A DNA stretch of 64,000 nucleotides from contig OZ007508.1 in assembly GCA_963931865.1 (NCBI GenBank), forward strand, positions 13,948,781-14,012,780, written 5' to 3'. Position 1 is the stretch's first letter; every line of letters begins with the position of its first letter. The notes below the pieces were generated by a model. The model made no database searches, had not been told where the DNA came from, and was given only the letters and a program-made list of their open reading frames with translations. The stretch is from Axinella damicornis (Eukaryota; Porifera; Demospongiae; Axinellida; Axinellidae). The position numbers and the translations under genes are program-made. This document shows positions 47,248 to 59,345 of this stretch, in pieces.

Positions 47248-48872
47248 ACAGTGTACATAGCCCAACACAATATATGAGACTACCAAATTATAATCAAACA
47301 CATACTCACCGTAACTCAGCCCGTATGCATCTCTGTCATTGCTGGCATGGACAGTGCTTGCTTCTTGATCTCTGTAATAGCCTTCGCGCTCAAATGCATC
47401 CACGTGCAGTTACCTTTCTTTTGATGAGGTACCTCTGTTGACACAATATGCACCAGGTGGCTTTCCTAAGGAATGCGATTATAGTTCACGGTTTACATAG
47501 TGACTGATGTGGTTTCCGTGTATGGTTTGGATACTCTTCATAACCAGATGTCCTCAGCTGCTATACTGATTTCTGGCCATGGTAGGAGAGGTGGTGATTC
47601 ACAAACTTATTTTCTCCACTTACAGGCAACTTAGTGTCAACACAAACAGAAGATAGAAGATACTACAAAAACAAAAGATAAGTTAATGCATGCACGTAAG
47701 TTCAATGGTGATGGTGGTTGTTCAAATTCACAGCTTGATGCCCCAACTTTGTAGCAGTCATGTATGCAGAAAATGTGTCCAACCTCCTCTATGACTACAG
47801 TATGTTCTTTTCAGCAGCTTCACTCAGAGCAATTTGTGAACGCACACAGTGACCGCTTTCCTTCCTTTGCAGTGTACCTGGTGAGGGTTCGCTTGGCTCT
47901 GGCCTAGGGACTGTCAGTTGGCTAGCTTTATTCAGGAGTGTATTAGCTGCTTATGATTACATACTCATGCTGTGCTGTTTGCCTGTGCTTTAAACACATT
48001 GCTATGTCATGACATTCACATCAGACAATTTACTACAGTATGACAAGTTGCAGTGCAAGCTGTAGTGTAAGCAGTTGACTTACCTATGGACAAGTGATCC
48101 ACAGGTGGAAACTGGTTTTCCGTCAGTTGTGGTCCTGCAGAGCTCTCGAGATAATTGTGTACACTGTACAGTGCTCGCTTAGCGCTATAGCGATACGATA
48201 CATGTAGTGTGGTGAGCAAGAACGCGCGAGGTCACGCGCATTGTTTGAGCTAATCGCAAGCCCCGCCCCCAGGTCGAAGTCTGTGAGGCACGTGATCCGT
48301 TGGCCGCATGCGCGTGACTGAACCTGGAAATGGCCGCATCGAAGTAGGATTCAGAGAGTGGTTTCCAGGCGGAGCACAAAACACCACCTATGTCGAGGTC
48401 CGTTCGCATAGCACTGTAGAGCTTGCGCAGATGAACTATTTCACCGGGTCGCTTTTGAAAATATTGTCTACAGACCGAGCTATAGTGGCAAACGTTGTTC
48501 CGCTATGGCCATCACACTGCCAGATATTGCCGGTTTGCATAGTTGGGAAAGTCGTATTAAGAAGCGACCCGGTGGAATATCGGCATACATCACGTACATC
48601 TCATGCATACTGTTAAAGTTGCTGAAGCCTATAGCTAAGACCTCCGCCTTGAGACACCGGGAGTGCGCAGGATCACTCGGAAGGACACGCCTCCTCCTGT
48701 ACTGGGGAGGGGGGCGTGGCCTGGGTGTGGTTAAGGGACAAGTAAATGGGTGGAGCTGACATATAAAGTAAACAAATTGTATTCTTGCATGTGTCTTCAT
48801 GTCAAACAACAGTCTTGAATCTGGTGAAAATTACAGGAAAAAGAAGTGGATCCAGCCCTTAAGATACCTGAG

Positions 48873-49713
48873 TACCCTCACATTGGAGACATGCTGCCAG
48901 CCCTCTGCTCATCGGCCTCCTGATCTCCAAGCTCATCATATGGACGGTTTTGTTGGGCGTTTCAGAGTGTGAAGCCCTAGCTCCAACATGGTGGCACCAT
49001 ATGCCCAAACTTGTTTCTTGTCACTGAAATCTTAGTGAAATCCACCATGCAAGCAGGTGATACAATCTTATGCATGTAGCTAACTAGCTTGGCAAGTTGT
49101 GGCAGCCACGAGAGAGCCAGTCCATTTACAAGTTGCAGGCAGTCAGTCTGATAGGAGGAAGTAGTCATATGGGCTCTTGTACAAACACACTTTCTTGAAT
49201 AGGAACACCATCAGATGTCAGTAGCTATGGGTTTGATGACTTCCTGTTTTTGTACAGGTGAAACAGTTATCTAACATGTACCATATATGGGTGCTGGTTA
49301 TGCAGCTCAGTACAACTGGTTATTGATGTCAACTAGCAAGTTAAAGCTTTGACATCCAGTCTAAATGTGTGCACATCCACCCACCAGACCTGCAGGTGGT
49401 GCAAATGTGGCATGCACATGCATCATCATCACCAAAAGGTGCATTGTATTCACGGTTGTTCAAAACATGCATAGCTACAATATTGGATGATTACATGAGA
49501 GCACTGAGTGTTGGCTTCAAAAGACATATCAAATTAATATGCACCAATCCAAAGAGGCCTAAATCATTCCAGGGTGACCAAGAGTAGCTTGTACAGCCAA
49601 TTCATCATTGATAATCACAAAACGAGCCTTCTGTGCCCATAACTAACTCACAAAATTACTTACCAGAAATTTGAATTTCTTTACCGTGAGTACATGAGTC
49701 AAATATGTGTGAG
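48873..49713. repeat. Segmental duplication copy 2, second part
   Basis: Resumes the alignment with 27993-28844 after the 3.36-kb insertion and continues into RTK-C exon 5. Non-coding. Confidence 0.85.
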
Positions 49714-51370
49714 CTACATGTTTATCTGAATGGCAGACAAAGTAGAAAAGATCTCCTCAAAGTCTGCCCTCTCATCTGGGATATGCTCCCAACATCGCAG
49801 CATCAGTTCATAGATCTCTTGCAAGCAACCCTCCGGCTTTGGCAGCAATTGTCGTCCCGTCCCCTTAATTGCGTTATGAATCACCTCCTGGTCATTGAGC
49901 TCATTGTAAGGCTGCTGCTTGCAAAGGCTGAAGACTTCCCACATGGTGACACCGTATGCCCAAACATCTGTCTTCTCTGAGAATTGACCATAGAAGCTCT
50001 CAGTTGCCATCCAGCGAATTGGTAACGTCGCTTTCCCCCGCACACGGTAGTACGAGTCCTCATAGAGGCTCCTGCTCATGCCAAAATCTGCAATCTTGAC
50101 CACATAGTCCTGTCCCACGAGACAGTTCCGGGTAGCCATGTCACGATGGACATATTTGAGTGATGCCAGATAACGCATCCCACTTGCTATCTGCACCACC
50201 ATGTAGACCAGAACTGAAGATGAGAGCTGATTTGGCGAGTCCGAAGTTGCTAGTTCATACTTCTGCAGGTACTGGTTCAGATCTCCATTCTCCATGTACT
50301 CCATAACGATAAATGGTGACCCTGATGTACAAATCGCAAGCAGACACACAATATTTTCATTCTTGAGCCTCGACATGAACTTGATTTCCTTACCAAAAGC
50401 TTCACGGACCGACAGCTGGGCATTTGGCTTCAGCTTCTTAACAGCCACTTGGATGCGTACATTCTTGCTATCATTGTCATGGCTATGTTTCATGTCCTTT
50501 AGGCTCACTCCAACAGTTTCAGCCAACACCACCTCCCCAAACTGCCCGAATCCAAGCCGTTTAAGCTCATGGATGTTAACAGCTGTGATCTCAATGGGTG
50601 CTTCAGATCTCTTCAGAGGTTGCGGCTCAGCGTAGATGGCACCATAGGGATGCAGGTCACCCTTCCCACTCACACCCCCGTCCTGGCTAAACAACAGGGT
50701 GGGGTCAAGAGCTTCACTGTAAATGGGTTCGCTACTTCTGAATGTGGCATTTGGGGTCAGTTTGCGACCCTTTCGAGGCTCAGCGTAAATGTCAAGCCCA
50801 TTGGGTATGTGCCCGTAGATGTGGTTATCTTCCTCAGTCATTGGGTTTGAGCCCATTAGCACCGTATCGTCATAGAGTGTGTCTTCCAGTTCAGTTAGAT
50901 CAAAGTTTTGTGCTGGGATGGCACTGGGATGGCAGGTGGTGGTTCTTTGTGGACAGCACTGTAGAGTTGCGGTTCAACCGTTTGTCTCGCTTGCTTTAGA
51001 TTGTGATCTTCATACTCCGTGTTGTGCAAATCAGACACATCAAAATTTTGTTCTGGGATGGAAGGTGGTGGTTTCTTGTGGACAGCGGTGTAGAGATGCG
51101 GTTCTGTCTTCCATTCAATGTCATCTGCACTGTGCTTATGTGGTGACGAACCTGACACTGTTTCTGTTGCCATTGCTGTGAGGTTTGTTATGCCGTTGTC
51201 ATTTTGTGTCCTCAAATCACCCTTGGTTGCCATCTGCTTGTGCCACCTCAGGAACACCACCACAAGCACAATCACGCCAATGACCAGAACACCGATACAG
51301 ACGAGGGCAATAATCACCACTGCAGCAATAACACCACCACTCAACTGCTCACTAGGATTTGTTGTGCTGC
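49714..51370 (-). pseudogene. RTK-C exon 5: TM and kinase exon broken by an 11-nt duplication
   Basis: The exon is entered in phase 1 after TCAATTCCAG and encodes the TM helix AAVVIIALVCIGVLVIGVIV and the first juxtamembrane block (EPHLYTAVHKKPPPSIP). It fails in the second block: CTGGGATGGCA is present twice in tandem (50913-50934) where RTK-B has it once. The shift gives KEPPPAIPVPSQHKTLI and a stop at about 50895. Past the shift the kinase frame (49714-50862) is open and complete: LGFGQFGEV, VAVKKLKP, HRDMATRN, DFGMSRSLYEDSYY, WMATESFYG. The exon length minus the 2-nt phase is not divisible by three, as expected for a +11 change. Predicted product: a ~586-residue membrane receptor without kinase, or a sequencing or assembly artefact. 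Confidence 0.88.
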
Positions 51371-52733
51371 CTGGAATTGACATAGGATGTCACACTTGTA
51401 ACAAGATTGCTGCAAAACTTTTAGAACTCAATTCTGTGACCAAATAATATTATACAAGTTGGCCATACATTTACTCCCATAGAAACATTTATCCCCACAC
51501 TTCTATTGTAGCCCAAAGGCTTCAGATGTTGCACACTTACTAATTAAGCAGCTGTGACGTGCAATTCAACAACCAATCAGGTCAAGCCCTGTCCTAGTAT
51601 ACCCTTGTACATGTCGAATTCACTACACTTTGTTCTCATTAAAAGCGGTTGCTGTGTGCCTGCTCGCATTGTTTACTGGGACTTCTTTTATGCCCCTGAA
51701 CAGAACAAATGCTGTTAGACTGGAACAAAAGCTTGACGAACGTGACAAAGTGATGTCACATACCGTAGAGTGCGTATTAAGTGCCCATGGTTTGGGGACA
51801 TTAGAACGCAGCTGAACAGGGGGGTGGGCGCTGGATATATACGTACTCAGACTAATCATGTAGTAGCCACCCACTCATTCAGCACTGTATAAACCACGTG
51901 GGAGTATCAATGACCAGTCATGAGTATAATTATAAGTCCATTTTTCACGTAAGAAAATTGATTGCGCGTAAGTCCTTGAGAATTAAGAAGCGCTCGACAG
52001 AGAAAGCACGCCGTAGTTCATACTTCATTGTAGATTAGCCTTTTGAATGCACAACCTTACCCAAAGTTTAAGCTAAGTTAGAAATGTTGCTCAAGACTTT
52101 TGTGATGGTGGACCCTTACTACACTGCTTTTGAACCCTGTGCAGTAACTTTCGCATAAAGAGGGGGGTGGGCGCTTGATACGTGGTGGGCGCTTGATACA
52201 TACTCTACGGTAAATGATATTAATCACCATGCCATACTATCACTGTAATTACCTGTTCATGGCTGCTATGTGCACATACCCCCTGCATGTGCTGTATGTT
52301 TGTTAGAACAGCGTGATTCCCTTCTAAAGCCTTCCACTTTGACAATGCAGGTACTCTCAGACAAAGTGCTGACATCTAGTTCATTCACTTTGGGGTATGG
52401 CTTATCACCCAAATCTCTTCCTTTTGATCATGGAGATAATTATGTGATTAGCATTTAATTTATTGTGCCATCTGGGAATAAAACTCATAAAACATGCATT
52501 AATTATACAGTGCTTGACTTAGTATAAAAAATGCAGAAATTGCACGGCTTGGCAGTGTAAAAATTCAATCCATGTCTTATTGGTACCTGAGCAGAGGAGA
52601 TGCTGTGAGAACTGAAAACACAGTGCATCGCCGATTGTGTATTTTCATGATACTAAAGAGCTTTCTAGACTGTGTACCGCTGCTGTAGTACAGTAGCCAG
52701 CCACTCGGCCAAGAAGATGGTTGGTGAACTAAC
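51371..52733. other. RTK-C intron 4
   Basis: Holds the 51763-52210 MITE. Lacks the promoter/exon-like repeat that RTK-B has here. No exon recognised. Confidence 0.6.
51763..52210. mobile_element. TA-target MITE, CCGTAGAGT ends (longer relative)
   Basis: CCGTAGAGTG and TACTCTACGG ends flanked by TA. It shares the GTGGGCGCTTGATACGTGG segment and AAGAGGGGGGTGGGCGC with 31090-31365 but is 172 bp longer. Confidence 0.7.
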
Positions 52734-53123
52734 CTGTGGATCCACCTGATGTCATAGTGGTCCCCGGTGTCTGTCCAGTAGACCGACTGCCAGGCATCAC
52801 TGTCACCTGCGTTGCTGCCTCGTGATCTCCATCTGCATCACAGACGTATCTCCCAGTGTCTGCAGTTTCCAACTGATGGATGGTTAGGTTGGCTACTATG
52901 CTCTGGCGGGTGGTACCATCAGGATTCTGAGCCAGTCGGGATCCATTGCTGTACTCGATTGTGTACTTTGGAGTGTTCTGAAGCAGTTGACGAGCACCTC
53001 CAGTTTCTCTTGACCACCTCACACGGGGACTATAGGACATCAGGTAGCCGTACACCTCACACGTCAGCACCACCACTCCATCATCAGTGTACCCAGTCAC
53101 CGTATCCTGTGTGTCCACAACCA
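52734..53123 (-). CDS. RTK-C exon 4: second Ig-like domain and stalk
   Basis: A 390-nt exon between CACATGCAG and CCACAG/GTTAGT, phase 1-1. Ig core: VVLTCEVYGYLM, VRWSRETGG, LETADTGRYVCDADG. A Ser/Thr/Gly stalk (STGQTPGTTMTSGGSTG) precedes the membrane exon. Confidence 0.9.
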
Positions 53124-54364
53124 CTGCATGTGAACACAAGAGAGGGAATTGATACTCAATCTCTGTTACATAATAGCTACTTTATTCTGAGAAATTCCAT
53201 TATCTATTGAAGAAGAATTAGGGAGGTACTACTGATAAGAACTGCTACAGCTGCAATAACCAGTATATGCACTTGTAGTGATAATCAGATCGACTTGTCC
53301 TAAAATACTGTCGGTATCTGGTATATGATACAGAATCAATATTAGCAACGAGGTATGTAGGAGAGTAACATTGTTTTATTACATGACTATAACAGAACTT
53401 GGATGGATTAATACCCGGAATGCTACAATCTGATTGGATATATTTCATGTCGCTAAACAAAATATTTTGCCAAATCCATTCAGCTTCTTGCTGCATCCAT
53501 ATTCAGGGTCATCTCAGGTCAAGTCAACATGAAAAAAAGCATGACCTCTGTCGATTTGGACGAAACTTGGTAAGTTTATTAGGTCTATTGAAAAACCATT
53601 CCACACCAAATTTCAGCTACCTAAGTATACTTGTTCAACTGCAACAAATTTGGCCTCAGGTGCCCGTTTTAGACCGCATGCCATGACTGAAATACCAGTA
53701 TCTTCTGATCTGATCGCTTAGAGAGTTGCAACAAAGATCTTCTCTAAGTTCTTGATGAGCTGTTTCAATTGGCGTATATAAAGTTCAGAGGTTATGTCAT
53801 CTGACCTTTGACCTTGGTTTGTGGAAAACGAAAGTTTTGAACCTACATAATATAACGTTTATTCACAAAGTTTAATTTGGGACTACACGCAGTGGGAACA
53901 GCAAATATAATCCAAAATGTAGTAGACTAGCATGTAAGAAAAATGTGCAGTTAGAATAATATAGATACTTGGTCACTGACAGGTTATATAAAGTTGATCC
54001 AACAACATCAGCATCTCAGCACTTGGCAATCCTTGCCATCTTCTTTTAGTATCCAGCCTAAGGCAATGCTACAATGCATGACCTCTTAAGTCATGCAACT
54101 AACCTACTGACTGACCTGTAAGACTATTAACATAAATCCCACCCTTGATAATGACCCCAACTGTCCTTTATAGGCTACTACAGTATTTAAGTGTATGCAA
54201 GGCGCATCCAATTCTAGTAGTCTGCTTGGTGAATGGTGTTGCAGTTTTGCCAGTACTATCAGTGCTACAATCCCAACTAACATAGCTATAGCGCTCCGAA
54301 GTTGCTTGTGAATTTTTTGACGTGCCAAATAGAATGGATCAACGACACTGGGCTACCATACATA

Positions 54365-56735
54365 TCAGAAGAAGAACCTCCAACCAGTTTTATCGTGGAT
54401 GTGTGAAAAACTTCCTTCAATGCCAAGGTGTGCGATGACTGCAGAAAGAAGCTTTCTAAGGTACCATTACCAAGTTAACACCTGAGTCAGCAGAGGCATT
54501 TGAATCTAATCAAGATGATGGCAGTGCAAACAGCGATCCTGAAGAACAATTTTATCAGCAGGTGTCTACAGAACCTGTAAATCAGTGTTTGAGTGCCATT
54601 GTGGAGACTCCTATATATTGCCAAAAAAGAAACTAAAATACATCAATTATCGGAAGCAGAAGCTAAAGAAAATTTGGACTGCTGTGAACAAGAGGATGCC
54701 GCCAGCAATTAGTTAAGGGTAATTCCAAATCAATTCAGCAAAAGTTTGCAAGTTACCCCCTCAGAATTGGATGAAACTTGGTTTGTAAGTAGTACTTGTG
54801 GTTTTATGAAGCCAGACAAAATGTTACTCTCGTATGTTGTATGGCTTCCTGATTATAGCCCATCAAATATTCAACTTTTTCCTGATTTTTGCTGGTATAG
54901 CAATTGTTCAAATCCTCATAACTTTCTCCTTGATTGTTTTGTAATATCAATTGCACCATCTTGAAGCATGAAGAAAGGGCTTTCATATGGTATCTTGTAT
55001 GGCTTCATCCGACAAAGTTTAGAAAGAGGTGCACATTCCTAAACTTTGACCTTTGACCTTACAAGAAAAGTGCTGCTTTAAATTTGCTGATAATTAGTTG
55101 TGATACTGGCTAGACCTTCAACTAAAAGCTGTAAAAAAAATTTGCTGGGGCTCCATTGGGATTAGGAGATATGTGCTCTTATAGAAAGACATGTAGGCTA
55201 TTTATGCCGTTTCCCCATAATTCCAGCCGTCCCCGTACATCATAGGAATCACCCCTTGCATCCAAATTTTGGTGAGCCTGGACACGGGTGCTTGCCCAAG
55301 CAGATTACCAACCTGGGTGGGCATAGCCCAAAAGGCATCGAGTAGCAGGCTTCATACGTGAGGGTGTGCAGCGAGTCCTACTCTTAGAGACTTTTTGATA
55401 GGCACCTTTCTTGGAAGGTGTATTATCGATGCTCGTTACTCGGCCTCATTAATATTAGGATAGCAAAACTTAGTGTGTGCATAGTCCACTGGTTGCTTGA
55501 AGTGTGTACCAAAGTGAGTGGAGACTGGGCGTGGCCAAGTGGGTATGGGGGTAGTAGCGTTTCCTCCTATTTCCAGCCTCTCTGTACGTCATAGGTATCG
55601 ACCTTTGCATCCCAATTTTGGTGAGCCTAGACATGGGCCCTTGCCCAAGCAGATTACTAATCTGGGTGGGCATAGCCAAAACGGCATTGAGTAACGGGCT
55701 TTGTATGTTAGGGTGCGCAGTGAGGTCCTTCTCTTAGAGACTGCACTTGCTGGGTGGGTGTATATTCGATGCTCGTTACTCACCCTCATTGACGTTAGGA
55801 TAGCAAAACTTGGTGAGCGCATAGCGCACTGGTGGCGTGATGTGTGTACCAAGGTGGGTGGAGACTGGGCGTGGCCAAGTGGGTATGCTGTGTAATAGAG
55901 CACTGAATTCGCCTTAAAGCCTACGTACATGCCGTTCTATAAGCGCTCATATCTCCTAATCCCAACGGAGCCCCAACAAATTTTTTTACAGCTTTTAGTG
56001 TTGAAGGCCTAGCAAGTATCACCATTAATTATCAGAAAATTTCAAGACCACTTTTCTTGTAAGGTCAAAGGTCAAAGTTCAGGAATGGGTGTCTCCCCTA
56101 AACTTTATCAGATGAAGCCATACAAGATACCATATGAAAGCCCATTCTTCATGCTTCAAGATGGTGCAATCGATATTACAAAACAATCAAGTATGGGAAA
56201 GTTATGAGGATTTGAATAGTTGTTATACCGACTCGAGGAAAGACACGAAAGCAGGCTATGCAAGCAAGTTTAGTGAATAAATAAGTATGCTTAGCTTCTG
56301 TAATACACTGAAAAGGCATCTTACAGATTTTTGGGTGAGTCCAATCCAGTCCACCAGTCCAGTGATAGCGCGTGGCCCGCATTTTACTTCCGTTCCGCGT
56401 TCCGTTCCGCGTTCCGCGTTTCGGCTTTCACAGGTACCCACCAGCAAAAATGGGGAAAAAGTTGAATCTTTGATGGGCTATAATCAGGAAGCCATGCAAC
56501 ATACCAGAGTAACATTTTGTCTGGCTTCATAAAACCACAAGTACTACTTACAAACCAAGTTTCGTCCAATTCTGAGGGGGTCACTTGCAAACTTTTGCTG
56601 AATTGATTTGGAATTACCCTTAAGTGAGAGTGAGGTCATCAAGCAACTGAAGGAGAAATTTCAAGAAACCACCATGAGAAGTGAGAAAGTGCAGGTGCTA
56701 ACAGTTCTACCTAAAAGTTGAACATCAACCACGCT
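54365..56735 (+). pseudogene. Degenerate gene fragment split by a 1.9-kb insertion
   Basis: Left part (54365-54712): VCDDCRKKLSK near 54430 and KLKYINYRKQKLKKIW before 54700. Right part (56624-56735): LSESEVIKQLKEKFQETTMR then SEKVQVLTVLPKS. These pieces resemble a lineage-expanded uncharacterised invertebrate protein family (Cys-pair N-terminus, lysine-rich middle, QLKEKF..T..RSEKVQ block), known to me only as hypothetical proteins. Frameshifts and stops separate the pieces even apart from the insertion. It is therefore a pseudogene lying within the RTK-C intron, on the opposite strand. Confidence 0.5.
54713..56623. mobile_element. 1.9-kb TTAA element with ~490-bp inverted arms
   Basis: TTAAGGGTAATTCCAAATCA and TGATTTGGAATTACCCTTAA are the ends. 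Arms pair from 54717 to about 55205 and back from 56619, except for a ~200-bp insertion in the right arm (56229-56431, with GTTCCGC repeats). The loop has two ~340-bp direct copies (55205-55540, 55556-55890; both GTGAGCCTRGACAYGGG). No transposase recognised. Confidence 0.88.
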
Positions 56736-56826
56736 TGGAGCGAAGGAAGTGACAGTTGGACTTCAAAGTTGGTCAGAAGGTAGGGGAAAGCCCGTACATA
56801 CAAATGATGTAATTACCGGATGTATA

Positions 56827-57359
56827 CAGTATAGAGGGATATTTTCGTAGGTGCAGAAATTTTCGTCTTTTAATGCATTGCCACGCCCCCTAGCACTACG
56901 CGTACGTAACGTGTCGTCTAGTCGTTTTTAGTTGAGGCAATGCACAATGGTGAGAGGGTACGTCTACAATGCTGATATCTGGGCCTCTGTTGTTGGCAAG
57001 AATTTCGAAAAATGACGAAAAGCCGCCTGGTTGACAGCATACTTGCCAATCGTTCAGCTGCTCAGTGAACTTGACTTACTTTCATTTGTCACACTTCCCA
57101 CACTGGAGTCTGGAAGGCCGTTCGAAGGCCGTTATAAAACACCATCGCTTGCTTGCCGCTTCCACGTAACCTCGTTCCAAGGCCCATACACAAAACGCGC
57201 CTGGGAACGAGGCTAGCTTCCACGTGTTCGATTGCCCGTTCAAAATTTGACGTTAAAATTTCGATGCTTAAAATTTTCGCAGTTTTTTATTTTCATATCT
57301 CGAGGCTTCATGCGAAATATACGTAAATTAGCACCGTACGAAAATTTCCCGCTATACAG
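56827..57359. mobile_element. TA-target MITE, CAGTATAG-type ends
   Basis: CAGTATAGAGGGATATTTTC at the left is mirrored by GAAAATTTCCCGCTATACAG at the right, with TA on both sides. The interior holds a nested 50-bp hAT-like element. The ends are of Tc1/mariner style. Confidence 0.8.
57167..57216. mobile_element. 50-bp hAT-like mini-MITE, 8-bp duplication CTTCCACG
   Basis: TAACCTCGTTCCAAGGC, a short core, then GCGCCTGGGAACGAGGCTAG. CTTCCACG is at 57159-57166 and 57217-57224. Nested in the TA MITE. Confidence 0.92.
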
Positions 57360-58090
57360 TATATGACCTGCATGACTATTTATTTATGCCTGTACCCAAC
57401 ATTTTACATTACGCGTGAAGTGGTCACTTTTCTCAAATCCGCTCACAAATGGTAGGGATGGTACACAAAATTTAATACGTTAGACAGGGCACAAGTTGGG
57501 TATAATTTTGGTACTACACATACAGGTACACTTCAATAGTTTTGTAGGAATCAGTTGAAGTATGATCACACCTATATAATGGAAACCTCAAGCCATATGC
57601 ATGTTACCATGGAAACCTCATATGTGGGTGTGGCTAGTAATTACGGCCCACACCAATCACCCCAATCTTAAAGAATATAATATCAAAGGCGGAGGTGAAG
57701 ATAACTTTTGCCCACTGTATAACTTTCTATGCATGCTCAGCTGATGGTACTATACATGGAATCATCTACATGAATCGCCAATCACCAACAACACTTCTGC
57801 TGGACGCCAAAAGTCATCAACATTGAATAGTGCTATGACACATAGCACACTCATAAACAAGCACAAACAGTGAACTCACTTCCATGTAGCTATTGTCTAT
57901 TCATACTCCATCCTCCAAGCCATATCCAATAACTTATTTAAACATTGTTCTGTTCTGCCTTCACTCCATCACTTTCCATGTACACAATTGGCAGTGTAAA
58001 GGTCAAGCATGCACTGCCGTTTGAAATCCACACAGGAGCAGCAACTACCAAAGGTATTGGCTACAGCTATCATCCACTGGGGCCGTCTGT

Positions 58091-58778
58091 ATTCGGTGGA
58101 CTGGACTCGGGACTGGACTCGGGACTGGACTGTGGGACTGGACTCACAGAAAGTTGCGCTCGTCATTAAGCTTAATATGCATTTCTGAAGGCCAGAAACA
58201 GGAAATTGCGGAACGGCACTATATAGCTGCCACCGTAGATAATAGCTTACCAAGTACGCGAGGTGTACCAACACAGCTGTCACCATGTAGACAGCCTGCT
58301 GTGGTCCTACCACTGTACCATGCAAAACCAGCTCGACTTCGTTTCGGTGCGAATTCGTCCATGATCTGATGACGATTTCGAGGAACACATGGCGGTCATT
58401 GCTAGCAAACTCTCGTATACCAAGTGTTACAACCATTTTGCAGCTTCTTGAACTGCATGCTTCTGCCAAGTTTGGCTGGCGCTTCCGTTCCTGCTTTCCG
58501 CCTGCCTGTGCTGTAGGCCTATAATTATTCATAGTTCTTGTCCCCAGAACATTTCGGTCTGGGAACGAGCCGATTCAGTGCATCGTTGAGGCACACGCTC
58601 TGACAGAAAGGGCTGATGGAACGGCTGATATCGAGTCATTATCGGCTACCCCGAATGCCATTCATGTCATGTAAGTATTTTAGTAGCGTTTGATGCTTCA
58701 AAATGATGAGCGCAACTTTCTGTGAGTCCAGTCCCACAGTCCAGTCCCGAGTCCAGTCCCGAGTCCAGTCCACCGAAT
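58091..58778. mobile_element. Inverted-repeat element with GGACTGGACTC subrepeats
   Basis: ATTCGGTGGACTGGACTCGG.. at the left, through AGAAAGTTGCGCTCGTCATT, is repeated in reverse at 58706-58778. Each ~80-bp arm contains four GGACTGGAC-type units. It is absent at the corresponding place in RTK-B intron 3 (about 33500). Confidence 0.7.
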
Positions 58779-59323
58779 GTTTTGGCGAATCACAACTGGC
58801 ATAGAACTTCAATGAAACACTGGGTCTGCTTACAATCAGAATGGAGTCCTTATATAGAGCAAACACAGGTGGGAGTAACTATACATGGAGACAACATTCT
58901 CAAAACTCATGCAACAATGTTCCATGGTGTCCATTCCCTACAGACAAACTGGTAGACTATACTCTGCTCGTGCATCCTAATGCTCTGTCATGATCAAACT
59001 GTTGCACTCTCATGCATCCTAGTGATCTAACGCCATTATCTTTCTCCGTACACTATATATTCATTTCCGCACTTATTTCTGCACAACTCTCTGTGTAATA
59101 CCTAATGGGTCTGACTATTACTATGGAAAAAAAAAAGTCGCCCAGTCAATTGGACGACCACGTGAAAAATTGGTCATTCTACGGAAAATGTCCAGGGACC
59201 ACCCATAATGTTGTGCACTGTTCATTTAATGCGTGTCCGCTCTATCCCACCATATAGAGTGATTCCACTCTATGATATTGATCTGACTCCTGTAAACACA
59301 GGCGTGCACAGCAATAAAAGGTT

Positions 59324-59345
59324 GGGGGGGGGGGGGGGGGGGGGG
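59324..59345. repeat. Poly-G tract
   Basis: 22 consecutive G in the RTK-C intron, absent from the RTK-B counterpart. Confidence 0.9.

Larger units (their letters stand above)
45513..48872. mobile_element. 3.36-kb TA-target element with two minisatellites
   Basis: The left end CTCAGGCGACCTAAGGGCTG is mirrored by CAGCCCTTAAGATACCTGAG, each flanked by TA (45511-45512, 48873-48874). Copy 1 has the uninterrupted site ACTCAGACTACCCTCAC (27985-28001), so the insertion is exact. No transposase frame is seen, so it is non-autonomous. The interior includes CpG-rich stretches at 45540-45620 and 48210-48420. A possible first exon at 45655-45751 (ATGATATGGACTGCACTGAT.. ending CCCTG/GTGAGA) would read MIWTALMLIDLLAWPGVRSV, or MDCTDADRSPGLAW from the next ATG. 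This exon is speculative. Confidence 0.9.

Noticed and set aside
46728..47441. 237-codon repetitive protein-like frame (DQTDSVHTTKPDT repeats) and overlapping frames up to 328 codons on the other strand
   Set aside because: The 39-bp and 58-bp periods keep frames open by arithmetic. No start context, splice sites or non-repeat domain support a gene.
48308..48616. 102-codon frame in the right part of the 3.36-kb element
   Set aside because: CpG-rich but matches no domain I recognise, and the element shows no coding conservation to compare.
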